Shown: positions 51,188 to 59,591 of the stretch, piece after piece
Position numbering within the stretch: position 1 is the stretch's first letter
Layout: each line of letters begins with the position of its first letter
DNA from: Candidatus Butyricimonas faecavium
GTDB taxonomy: Bacteria > Bacteroidota > Bacteroidia > Bacteroidales > Marinifilaceae
Direction: 5' to 3'
NCBI GenBank assembly: GCA_944321125.1
Contig: CALUKD010000021.1
Coordinates: 1-61,685, forward strand
Length of the DNA stretch: 61,685 nucleotides
Notes under the pieces: generated by a model
Seen by the model: the letters and a program-made list of their open reading frames with translations, nothing else
Databases searched by the model: none
What the model was told of the DNA's origin: nothing
Position numbers and translations under genes: made by a program

Positions 51188-52924
51188 ATGACTAGACTAG
51201 GTCGATTATTATTTGTTTTTTTATTGCTTTTGTATACTACTTATCTTTTTGCTGATAAAAAGAAAGTGGTAGAACCTACTTTAGAAGGTGAGACTAAAGT
51301 ACAGTTCGATTATGCTTTCATGGAAGGGATACGTTGTAAAATTTTAGGAGACTTGAAATCTGCTATTGCCTGTTTCGATCAGTGTATGAGAATTTACAAC
51401 AAAAGTGCCGCAGTACGTTATGAATTATCTAGTATACTGGTGTTGGGGGAGGATTATACACTACCTTTACAATTGATGCGGGAGGCTGTGGAATTAGAGC
51501 CGACAAATATTTGGTATAATTTATTGTTGGCTAATATTTTGCAGAGAAAATCAATGATTGAAGAAGCCTGTAAGGTATATGATAAATTGATATTATTACA
51601 TCCTGATAGAGAAGATTTTTATGTTGTTGAGACTGATTTATATTCTTCCGTAGAGAAATGGGATAAGGCCATAAACGTGCTGGATTGTTACGAGAAACAG
51701 TTTGGAATAAATGAGCCTGCTATTATAGAAAAGGCAAAACTGTATTCCAAAATGGATGATGTAAAGAATGCTTCGGCAGAAATCATGAAATTGGTGAAAA
51801 AATATCCTGAAAAAACAGATTATTTGGGTTTATTAGCCGAATTGTATTTGTCACATGATCAAGAGAAGAAAGGTCTTCAATTACTGAATAAAATAGTGAA
51901 GAATGATCCGGATAATGGTTTTGTACGACTTTATTTAGCTGATTATTATCGAACAAAGAATGATACTTTAAATACGGAAAAATATATTCGTTCGGCCTTA
52001 TTGAACGATAAAGTTGAAAATGGATTGAAGGTTCAATATTTGCTGAAGTTATTGGTTAACCAAAACGATGCGAATATTTCTTTGGACCATATTTATTCTT
52101 ACGTACAATTATTGTTGGATAAATATCCTGAAGATGTGGCTGTAAGGACTTTGAATGCTGATTTTTTGAAACGATATAACAGGCTGGAGGAATGTAAGGG
52201 TGAACTGGAATTTCTTATTTCCAAGGAAAAAAATAATTATTTGGTTTGGGAAGAGTTATTGATGTTATATAATCAATTGGAGGATACGGCTGCTATGTAT
52301 CGTGGTGGATTAGAATGTCTTAAATATTTCCCGAATGAGCCGCTACCTTACGTGATGATCAGTTTACCTTTATTAATTCGGAAAGATTTAGAAAGAGCAA
52401 AAGGATATTTAGAACAAGGACTTGCTTTATCTCCGGATAATTCTCCTATTAAAGCTCAATTTTTTGCCTATCTTGGTGAAGTATGTTATAAACAGGATAG
52501 CGTTGAACAAGCTTTTGCTATGTTTGATAGTACTTTGCTGATAAATCCGGGTGATATAATGACATTAAATAATTACAGCTATTATCTTTCATTGCGAAAT
52601 GAGCATTTGGATAAAGCTGAAAAGATGATTTCGACAGCATTGAGTGCAGATCCTAATAATTCAACTTTTTTAGATACTTATGCTTGGGTTTTGTTTAAAA
52701 GTAAAAATTATTCTTTAGCTAAATTTTATATGCGTTCAGCTATTGAGAACGAGAAAAATCCGAGTGGAGTTTTATATGAGCACTATGGAGATATTTTATT
52801 TATGAATGGGGAAAAGGAAGAGGCTGTGAAAATGTGGCGAAAAGCATTGGAATTTGGAGATGAAGAATGTGGTGATTTGAAATATAAGATAGAGAATGGT
52901 TTACCGGTAGATCATGAAAAGTAG
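51188..52924 (+). CDS. Tetratricopeptide-repeat protein, exported
   Basis: About 578 residues from the ATG at 51188. An earlier in-frame ATG inside dut would add 20 residues, but this start opens a clear signal peptide (MTRLGRLLFVFLLLLYTTYLFA). The rest is a solenoid of some 12-14 TPR-like units (for example NPGDIMTLNNYSYYLS and DTYAWVLFKSKNY). TPR proteins serve as scaffolds; this one is followed by the DUF4292 and EnvC-like genes, an arrangement I associate with Bacteroidetes envelope genes. It overlaps the next gene by 11 bp, so the two are translationally linked. Confidence 0.88.
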   Translation: MTRLGRLLFVFLLLLYTTYLFADKKKVVEPTLEGETKVQFDYAFMEGIRCKILGDLKSAIACFDQCMRIYNKSAAVRYELSSILVLGEDYTLPLQLMREAVELEPTNIWYNLLLANILQRKSMIEEACKVYDKLILLHPDREDFYVVETDLYSSVEKWDKAINVLDCYEKQFGINEPAIIEKAKLYSKMDDVKNASAEIMKLVKKYPEKTDYLGLLAELYLSHDQEKKGLQLLNKIVKNDPDNGFVRLYLADYYRTKNDTLNTEKYIRSALLNDKVENGLKVQYLLKLLVNQNDANISLDHIYSYVQLLLDKYPEDVAVRTLNADFLKRYNRLEECKGELEFLISKEKNNYLVWEELLMLYNQLEDTAAMYRGGLECLKYFPNEPLPYVMISLPLLIRKDLERAKGYLEQGLALSPDNSPIKAQFFAYLGEVCYKQDSVEQAFAMFDSTLLINPGDIMTLNNYSYYLSLRNEHLDKAEKMISTALSADPNNSTFLDTYAWVLFKSKNYSLAKFYMRSAIENEKNPSGVLYEHYGDILFMNGEKEEAVKMWRKALEFGDEECGDLKYKIENGLPVDHEK

Positions 52925-53768
52925 TTGTGTTTTATTGTTAGTTATATTGTGCTGCGTATCGTGTAAGTCTCTGAAGGAAATTACGGAAAGTCATAGAGAT
53001 TTACCGAATATTACTGAAGGAAAATTATTTAAAAATATTATTTCTAATGAGTTAGATTATAATACGATATATGCAAAGAAAGTTGATTTATCTTTAAAGG
53101 ATAATAAGAATTCCCATAGTCTTAAAGCTATTTTGAGAATTCAAAGAGATAGTTTTATATGGGTTTCAGTCAGTGCTTCTTTAGGAGTTGATGTAGCTAG
53201 ATTGTTATTAACTCCGGATAGCGTGAAATTTATCAGTCCAAGAGAGAAAAAGTATTTTGTTTCGGATTACAGTTATTTCGCTGAACGTTTTGATGTGGGG
53301 TTGACATTTGATTGTTTTCAACGAATATTGACAAATCAATTTTTTGATTTTGAATCTTGTACTACAGAAGCTGTGCGGGGGAAGCGTTATAAATTTGATA
53401 AGTCAGGTAATGACTATGTTTTATATAGCTTGGAAGAGAAAGCATTGGGAAGAAAATTGAAGAAATTATACAAGAAAAGGAGAAAGAATAAAGAATTTTC
53501 TTTAGTGTTACAGAAAATACATATCGATCCGGATTGTTTCCGACCTAATGCCGTTTCTATCGAAGATTTGGAAGAGGGTGTAGGAATGAGCGTAAAATAT
53601 AAGAATATGAAGGATTTTGGTGGAAAATTGTTTCCTGAAAAAATAACTTTTAATGTATTTTCGGATAATGATAATTGGGAAGTTATATTGATTTTTGATC
53701 GGTTGGAATTTGATGTAGAAGTTTCACCTAATTTTAAAATACCTAGTAAGTATAAAAGAATGTATTAG
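52914..53768 (+). CDS. DUF4292-family lipoprotein
   Basis: A 284-residue predicted lipoprotein (leader ending CCVSC, cysteine about 17), followed by the DUF4292 domain (about 40-270), a LolA/LolB-like half-barrel judged by features such as LRIQRDSFIWVSVSASLGV and a C-terminal IPSKYKRM. Such proteins may handle lipids or lipoproteins at the outer membrane, but the function is not established. It sits between a TPR protein and an EnvC-like gene, overlapping the former by 11 bp and preceding the latter by one base. Confidence 0.83.
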   Translation: MKSSCVLLLVILCCVSCKSLKEITESHRDLPNITEGKLFKNIISNELDYNTIYAKKVDLSLKDNKNSHSLKAILRIQRDSFIWVSVSASLGVDVARLLLTPDSVKFISPREKKYFVSDYSYFAERFDVGLTFDCFQRILTNQFFDFESCTTEAVRGKRYKFDKSGNDYVLYSLEEKALGRKLKKLYKKRRKNKEFSLVLQKIHIDPDCFRPNAVSIEDLEEGVGMSVKYKNMKDFGGKLFPEKITFNVFSDNDNWEVILIFDRLEFDVEVSPNFKIPSKYKRMY

Positions 53769-53769
53769 C

Positions 53770-54960
53770 ATGGATATTTGCCGTAACATATTAATCGTGA
53801 TTTTCTTATTTTCTTTTATTTTTTCTTATTCGCAGTCGATTGATGCAATTAAAAAGAAAAATGAAAAAACAGAAAAAGAAATTGCGTATTTGAATAAGTT
53901 ATTGAAAAATGCCCGTAAAGATAAATCCTCAACTATACAGAAAGTTTCAATTATAAATCAGAAAATTGTTAAAGGAAAAGAGATGATTCAATCTCTCACG
54001 AACGAGGTGAATTACCTTGATAGTCAAATTAAAAAGAATGAGTGTATTAAATCTGATCTGGAATCTGATAAGCAAAAGATGTTGGAATTCTATTCCAAGA
54101 TGGTATATGAGACTTGGAAGAAGAGGAATGAATCAGATAAACTAATCTATATTTTTTCTTCCTCAAATTTTGCTCAAGCTTATGCTCGGTATAAATATTT
54201 TGAACAAGTACAAGATTATTCTAAACGGCAGATTCAATTAATAGAGCAGACTAATGATTCATTGACGGCTATTAATGAAGACTTAAGTAAATTGATTGCT
54301 TTGAAAGGTGAGACGCAGTCTAAAATTGTCTCTCAGAATAATCAATTGATTCGAGAGCAAAATGAGGCAAACACGTATATAGCGGATTTGAAGAAAAAGG
54401 AAAAAGAACTTCTGCGAAAGTTAAATATTGAAATTAAGAATAGAGAACGTTTTAAAAAAGAGTTAGAGAAACTTATTGCTGCTCAGGCTAAAAAGTCGGG
54501 TAGTAAAAATTCTACATATAAATTAACACCAGAAGAGAAACTTATTTCTGATGATTTCGCTAAAAATAGAGGAAAGTTACCTTGGCCTGTTGAACAGGGA
54601 TTTGTTTCGGAGAAATTCGGAGTGAATGTACATCCTGTTTTTAAGCAGGTAAAGTTAAATAATGCAGGAATTACTATTACGACATCCCGGAATGCTGATG
54701 TTAGAGCTGTATTTAAAGGTGTGGTGACGGAAATAATGTTTATTCCGGGAGATAATAACGTTGTGATTGTGCGACATGGAAATTATTTGACGGTGTATTC
54801 GAATTTGGTGGAAATATTTATTAAGAAGGGAGATACTGTTAATGTGAAACAGAAAATTGGTAAACTGGCTGTGAGTACTGGTAATAACAGTACCTTAAAT
54901 TTTCAAGTTTGGAAAGATAAAGACAATTTAGATCCACAATTATGGTTAACGCCTTGGTAA
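53770..54960 (+). CDS. EnvC-like murein hydrolase activator, degenerate LytM domain
   Basis: A 396-residue exported protein: signal peptide (about 1-22), long coiled coil (about 25-255, Lys/Glu/Gln-rich) and a C-terminal LytM/M23-type domain (about 275-396). The domain keeps the N-terminal histidine (NVHPVF) but the later zinc ligands are lost: the usual GIDI position reads GITI and the terminal HxH is NFQ (LNFQVW). It therefore cannot be a peptidase and should act like EnvC, activating an amidase at the division site. It is the last gene of the dut-TPR-DUF4292 group. Confidence 0.85.
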   Translation: MDICRNILIVIFLFSFIFSYSQSIDAIKKKNEKTEKEIAYLNKLLKNARKDKSSTIQKVSIINQKIVKGKEMIQSLTNEVNYLDSQIKKNECIKSDLESDKQKMLEFYSKMVYETWKKRNESDKLIYIFSSSNFAQAYARYKYFEQVQDYSKRQIQLIEQTNDSLTAINEDLSKLIALKGETQSKIVSQNNQLIREQNEANTYIADLKKKEKELLRKLNIEIKNRERFKKELEKLIAAQAKKSGSKNSTYKLTPEEKLISDDFAKNRGKLPWPVEQGFVSEKFGVNVHPVFKQVKLNNAGITITTSRNADVRAVFKGVVTEIMFIPGDNNVVIVRHGNYLTVYSNLVEIFIKKGDTVNVKQKIGKLAVSTGNNSTLNFQVWKDKDNLDPQLWLTPW

Positions 54961-55138
54961 AGTATGAAATGTTTGAAAGATTAGTAATATACTTTATTAG
55001 TGGTTGGTATTTAAAAATATTTTACTTATATTCGCTAGACGGTAGATAGTAAGAATACTGCTTTTTATAGCTGTGGATGTGAGTAAAAAGGCTTGGTTAT
55101 GATTGCGATGATATCGTTATTAATTATTTGAAAAAGCG

Positions 55139-55537
55139 ATGGACAAATTAGAGTTTTCGATTGCCTCTGAAATTGGTAATATTGTTAAAGTTGAGAACTT
55201 TATCGATTATTTTTCAGATGTTTATAATGTTGAACCGGATGTGTTCGGTAAGATAAGTTTGTGTGTTATTGAAGCTGTTAATAATGCAATTCTTTATGGA
55301 AATAAACTGAATTCTTCAAAGTATGTTAAGTTTTTAGTTTACGAAGAAGAAAAGCGTTTATTTGTAACCATAAAAGATGAGGGAGAAGGTTTTGATTATT
55401 CTTATATCCCGGATCCTACTTTACCGGATAATATAGAAAAGGATGCTGGTCGTGGTCTTTACCTGATGAAAACGCTTTCTGATGATTTGATTTTTGAAGA
55501 CGGTGGATCAAAAGTGACCATGATTTTCAATTTATGA
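55139..55537 (+). CDS. RsbW-like anti-sigma/serine kinase ATP-binding protein
   Basis: A 132-residue GHKL-type ATPase of the HATPase_c_2 (RsbW/SpoIIAB) class. It has an N box EAVNNAILYGNK (about 45-56), a G1 box KDEGEGFDY (about 80-88) and a G2-like GRGLYLMKTL (about 104-113). RsbW proteins phosphorylate an anti-anti-sigma partner or bind a sigma factor. No such partner is encoded beside it, so its target in this organism is unknown. It starts 178 bp after the EnvC-like gene and only 7 bp before ybeY. Confidence 0.85.
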   Translation: MDKLEFSIASEIGNIVKVENFIDYFSDVYNVEPDVFGKISLCVIEAVNNAILYGNKLNSSKYVKFLVYEEEKRLFVTIKDEGEGFDYSYIPDPTLPDNIEKDAGRGLYLMKTLSDDLIFEDGGSKVTMIFNL

Positions 55538-55544
55538 TATATAG

Positions 55545-55973
55545 ATGAGCGAACTTCATTTTTTTAGTGAGGAATGTGATATTCCTTCTTTTTTTAATGA
55601 AAAGAGAGTGAGGCAATGGTTACAAGCTGTTGCGGATGATTATTCGTTTCAATTAGGAGCGATCTCTTTTATTTTTTGTAATGATGATTATATTCTGGAT
55701 GTAAACAGGAAATATTTGAATCATGATTACTATACTGACGTTATTACTTTTGACTATTCTGAGAGAAAAATATTGTCAGGTGATGTTTTTATCAGTCTTG
55801 ATACAGTTCAATCCAATGCTTTAGAATTTAATACAACTTATGACGATGAATTACACAGGGTAATTGTACACTCTGTACTTCATTTAATGGGTTTTAAAGA
55901 TAAATTAGATGTTGATGCAAAAGAGATGCGTCAAAATGAAAATCATTGCTTAGAATTGCTTAAAACGATATAA
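55545..55973 (+). CDS. ybeY: Endoribonuclease YbeY, rRNA maturation
   Basis: A 142-residue YbeY. The zinc motif reads HSVLHLMGFKDK (about 109-120): two metal-binding histidines are kept, while the third, H124 in E. coli GYDH, is Asp here, as in other Bacteroidetes where a GYKDK form is usual. It is a zinc endonuclease acting in 16S rRNA 3'-end maturation and ribosome quality control. It lies 7 bp after the RsbW-like gene and 2 bp before mnmG, probably in one transcript. Confidence 0.92.
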   Translation: MSELHFFSEECDIPSFFNEKRVRQWLQAVADDYSFQLGAISFIFCNDDYILDVNRKYLNHDYYTDVITFDYSERKILSGDVFISLDTVQSNALEFNTTYDDELHRVIVHSVLHLMGFKDKLDVDAKEMRQNENHCLELLKTI

Positions 55974-55975
55974 TT

Positions 55976-57859
55976 ATGTCACAATTACTGCCCGTATATG
56001 ATGTTATTGTAGTAGGGGCCGGACATGCTGGTTGTGAAGCAGCTTGTGCTGCAGCCAATTTGGGATCAAAGACATTACTTATTACATTGGATATGAATAA
56101 GATAGCACAAATGTCTTGTAATCCGGCAATGGGTGGTATTGCCAAAGGTCAGATTGTTAGAGAGATAGATGCTTTGGGCGGTGGATCTGGTATAGTAACA
56201 GATAAAAGTACGATACAGTTCCGTATGCTGAATCTTTCTAAAGGACCTGCTATGTGGAGTCCGAGAGCTCAATGTGATCGAATGATTTTTTCTGCTGAAT
56301 GGAGAAATAGGGTAGAGCATACCGACAACTTAGATTTGTGGCAGGATGATGTAATAGAGCTCCTTTTGGATAAAGAACGGGTTACTGGGGTCAAAACTAA
56401 ATTGGGGGTTTCTTTTAGTGCCCATCGAGTGATTTTGACTAACGGTACCTTTTTAAATGGTTTGATGCATATTGGGCGGGTTAGCTTTTCTGGTGGACGA
56501 ATTTCAGAACCGGCTACTTATGGTTTGTCTGATCAGTTAAAAGAGCATGGTTTTATAGTCGGTCGTATGAAAACGGGTACTCCGGTTCGTATCGATGGTC
56601 GAAGTATTGATTTTTCTAAATTAACCCGTCAAGATGGAGATAATGATTTCCATAAATTCTCTTTTCTGAGTTTTGCATATACGAATTCACTTGAGAAGAG
56701 ACCTTGTTATATTGCGTACACGAATAAAGTTGTACATAATATTTTAAGGGAAGGATTTGATGATAGTCCTTTATTTAATGGTACTATAAAAAGTATAGGT
56801 CCTCGTTATTGTCCGAGTATAGAAACTAAATTAGATACTTTTTCAGACCGGGATAGTCATCATCTGTTTTTGGAACCGGAAGGAGAGAGAACAACCGAAT
56901 ATTATTTAAATGGATTTTCTTCTTCCTTACCTTGGGATATTCAATTGAGGGCTTTAAGAAATGTGGAGGGTTTTGAAAATGTAAAAATTTTTAGACCGGG
57001 GTATGCCATCGAATATGATTTTTTTCAGCCTACTCAATTATATGCGACTCTAGAAACAAAATTGATCAGAGGACTTTATTTTGCCGGACAAATAAATGGG
57101 ACTACCGGATATGAAGAGGCAGCAGCTCAAGGATTGATGGCAGGAATAAATGCTCATCTTTCACTCCATGAAAATAAAGAGTTTGTACTGAATAGAGATC
57201 AAGCTTATATCGGAGTGTTGATTGATGATTTAGTTACAAAAGGAGTGGATGAACCTTACCGTATGTTTACTTCTCGTGCGGAGTATAGAATTTTATTGAG
57301 ACAGGATGATGCGGATGCCCGATTAACTCCTTTAGGATATTCTTTAGGACTTGTGAAAGAAGATCGTTTTACCATATTTAAAGATAAAATTTTAAAACGT
57401 GATCGGTTGATAGATTTCGTTACTAATTTTAGTATTTCACCCGAAGAAATTAATCCGACTTTAGAAGTTTTAGGATCTTCACCTATTAGGCAAAAAATAA
57501 AGTTGATTGATATTATTTCAAGACCGCAGGTAACTATTCCTAAAATTGTAAATTCAATTCCTTCTTTGAAAGAATTTATTTTTGATAATAATTTGAGAGA
57601 AGAAATCATAGAGGCTGCTGAAGTTTTAATTAAATATTCTGGATATATTGAAAGAGAAAGATTGATTGCCGATAAATTGAATCGATTAGAAAATTTGATT
57701 ATTGAAAATAAATTTAATTATATGGAGATAACTTCACTCTCTTATGAAGCTCGTCAAAAATTGACAAAGATTAATCCGAAAACTATTGGGCAAGCATCAC
57801 GTATTACTGGAGTATCACCTTCTGATATTAATGTTCTGTTAATTTTATTGGGACGATAA
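55976..57859 (+). CDS. mnmG: tRNA uridine-5-carboxymethylaminomethyl modification enzyme MnmG
   Basis: A 627-residue MnmG (GidA), full length. The FAD-binding GxGxxG motif is in VVGAGHAGCEAA (about 11-22). The NPAMGGIAKGQIVREIDALGG stretch (broken here at IV) near residue 48, GYEEAAAQGLMAG near 380 and the C-terminal helical MnmE/tRNA-binding region are present. With MnmE it makes 5-carboxymethylaminomethyl-uridine at position 34 of tRNAs. It follows ybeY by 2 bp. A consensus parS site lies 5 bp after its stop. Confidence 0.97.
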   Translation: MSQLLPVYDVIVVGAGHAGCEAACAAANLGSKTLLITLDMNKIAQMSCNPAMGGIAKGQIVREIDALGGGSGIVTDKSTIQFRMLNLSKGPAMWSPRAQCDRMIFSAEWRNRVEHTDNLDLWQDDVIELLLDKERVTGVKTKLGVSFSAHRVILTNGTFLNGLMHIGRVSFSGGRISEPATYGLSDQLKEHGFIVGRMKTGTPVRIDGRSIDFSKLTRQDGDNDFHKFSFLSFAYTNSLEKRPCYIAYTNKVVHNILREGFDDSPLFNGTIKSIGPRYCPSIETKLDTFSDRDSHHLFLEPEGERTTEYYLNGFSSSLPWDIQLRALRNVEGFENVKIFRPGYAIEYDFFQPTQLYATLETKLIRGLYFAGQINGTTGYEEAAAQGLMAGINAHLSLHENKEFVLNRDQAYIGVLIDDLVTKGVDEPYRMFTSRAEYRILLRQDDADARLTPLGYSLGLVKEDRFTIFKDKILKRDRLIDFVTNFSISPEEINPTLEVLGSSPIRQKIKLIDIISRPQVTIPKIVNSIPSLKEFIFDNNLREEIIEAAEVLIKYSGYIERERLIADKLNRLENLIIENKFNYMEITSLSYEARQKLTKINPKTIGQASRITGVSPSDINVLLILLGR

Positions 57860-57864
57860 AGAAA

Positions 57865-57880
57865 TGTTTCACGTGGAACA
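57865..57880. promoter_or_regulatory. parS: parS-type ParB-binding site
   Basis: TGTTTCACGTGGAACA agrees at every defined base with the 16-bp parS consensus TGTTNCACGTGAAACA read from the other strand, with its N as C. ParB nucleates here to segregate the chromosome; such sites cluster near the origin in most bacteria. It lies in the gap between mnmG and the ade promoter. Confidence 0.85.
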
Positions 57881-57904
57881 TAGAAAATAGTGCGAAGAGT
57901 ACTA

Positions 57905-57934
57905 TTGAATAAATCTAGGTAAAAAGTATATTTG
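57905..57934 (+). promoter_or_regulatory. Promoter of the adenine deaminase gene
   Basis: -33 TTG (57905-57907) and a perfect -7 TATATTTG (57927-57934) are 19 bp apart; the leader before the ATG at 57970 is about 28 bases. Confidence 0.75.
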
Positions 57935-57969
57935 TAGGGTAGAATTACAAACAAAAACCGATATATAAA

Positions 57970-59586
57970 ATGGAAATTGTAGAAGGGAATTTAATAGATA
58001 TAGAAAATAGAGAATTTTATCCTTGTGCTATATCTATATCTAAAGGAAAGATTATAAATATAGAAAGGAATAATAATTCGTATGATCAATATATTTCACC
58101 GGGATTTATAGATGCACATGTCCATGTGGAGAGTTCTATGTTGATGCCCGCAGAGTTTTCTAAATTAGTAATTTCGAATGGAACAGTAGGAGTAATTGCC
58201 GACCCACATGAAATTGCAAACGTTTTGGGGGTAGAAGGGGTGGAATTAATGATAAGTAATGGAGAAAAGGCACCTTTAAAATTCTTTTGGGGTATTCCTT
58301 CATGTGTCCCTGCAACTTCATTTGATAAACCGGGAGCTGTTTTATCCGTAGATGATACAGATAAGTTAGCAAAAAGCGGAAAATTTACAATGCTTTCTGA
58401 GGTCATGAATGTTCCTGGCGTTATAAATAATGATCCGGATGTCATTGGAAAAATAGAAATAGCCAAGAAATACCAATTAAAAATAGATGGCCATGCACCA
58501 GAACTTGTGGGTGATGCTCTGAGTTCATATATTGCTCATGGTATAGAAACCGATCATGAATCTTCCACCATAGAAGAGGCAGAAGAGAAAATTTCGAAAG
58601 GAATGTACATCATGATCAGGGAGGGAAGTGCTGCTAAAAACTATGATGCATTGAAGTCATTGATTGCTACACATACGGATAATGTCATGTTTTGTACGGA
58701 TGATTCGCATGCTGATGATCTATTAAATGGAGGTCATATTAATAAAATTGTTAGAAAAGCATTAGCTGATGGTTTTGGTATTTTTGATATTTTGCAGATT
58801 GCATGTCTTAATCCAGTACGTTTTTATAATCTAAACATAGGAACTTTGCATGTTGGAGATGATGCGGATTTCATTATTTTGGATGATATAGAATCTTTGA
58901 ATATAAGTGGAACTTATATTCGAGGAAAGGTAGTTTATAGTAAAAACAGTTCTAAAGACGATTCGGTTTGTGATATACCTTTATTGAATAAATTTCATCA
59001 TGATGAAATATGTTTATCTGATCTCTATACAGATGTTTTTGGAGATGTTGCTTGTATTCAAGTAAAACCTGATAGTCTTTTGACAGACCGTAAAATTCTT
59101 CATTTCGATAAAGAAATAGAAAATTTTCAATCTGATCTGGATAAAGATATTTTGAAAATAGTTTATTTAAATCGTTACTTTAATTCTAAACCGCAGATAG
59201 GTTTTATTTCAGGTATCGGTTTAAATCGGGGAGCTTTTGCTTCTTCTATATCGCATGACTCGCATAATATTATTGCGGTAGGTTGTACTGATAAAGATTT
59301 AGTGCTTGCAATAAATGAATTGATAAAGGAAAGAGGTGGTTTAATTGTGAATGAAGAGGGTAAATTACACTCTTTACCTCTTCCTATTGGTGGAATTATA
59401 AGTGATAAAAGTGGAAGGGAAGTGGCCAATCGTTACATGGAATTGAACAAAATACTTTCAAAAATGGGAACACTTTTAAAATCTCCTTTTATGACACTTT
59501 CATTTATGGCATTAATAGTAATACCTGTTTTGAAAATAGGAGAAAAAGGAATCTTTGATTTTGAGAAGTTTGATTTTGTGGAATAG
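57970..59586 (+). CDS. ade: Adenine deaminase
   Basis: A 538-residue adenine deaminase of the amidohydrolase type. The metal-binding motif DAHVHVESSM (about 43-52) is followed by GVIADPHEIANVLG (about 74-87), histidines around GHAPEL (about 173-178), the conserved CTDDSHADDL (about 242-251) and a C-terminal EEGKLHSLPLPIGGI stretch. It converts adenine to hypoxanthine and ammonia in purine salvage. It has its own promoter behind the parS site and ends 5 bp before uvrC, so the two may be co-transcribed. Confidence 0.95.
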   Translation: MEIVEGNLIDIENREFYPCAISISKGKIINIERNNNSYDQYISPGFIDAHVHVESSMLMPAEFSKLVISNGTVGVIADPHEIANVLGVEGVELMISNGEKAPLKFFWGIPSCVPATSFDKPGAVLSVDDTDKLAKSGKFTMLSEVMNVPGVINNDPDVIGKIEIAKKYQLKIDGHAPELVGDALSSYIAHGIETDHESSTIEEAEEKISKGMYIMIREGSAAKNYDALKSLIATHTDNVMFCTDDSHADDLLNGGHINKIVRKALADGFGIFDILQIACLNPVRFYNLNIGTLHVGDDADFIILDDIESLNISGTYIRGKVVYSKNSSKDDSVCDIPLLNKFHHDEICLSDLYTDVFGDVACIQVKPDSLLTDRKILHFDKEIENFQSDLDKDILKIVYLNRYFNSKPQIGFISGIGLNRGAFASSISHDSHNIIAVGCTDKDLVLAINELIKERGGLIVNEEGKLHSLPLPIGGIISDKSGREVANRYMELNKILSKMGTLLKSPFMTLSFMALIVIPVLKIGEKGIFDFEKFDFVE

Positions 59587-59591
59587 ATATC

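Noticed and set aside
54961-55138. Possible small RNA or tRNA between the EnvC-like gene and the RsbW-like gene
   Set aside because: No cloverleaf or stable hairpin could be folded by eye, and no TAnnTTTG promoter was found.
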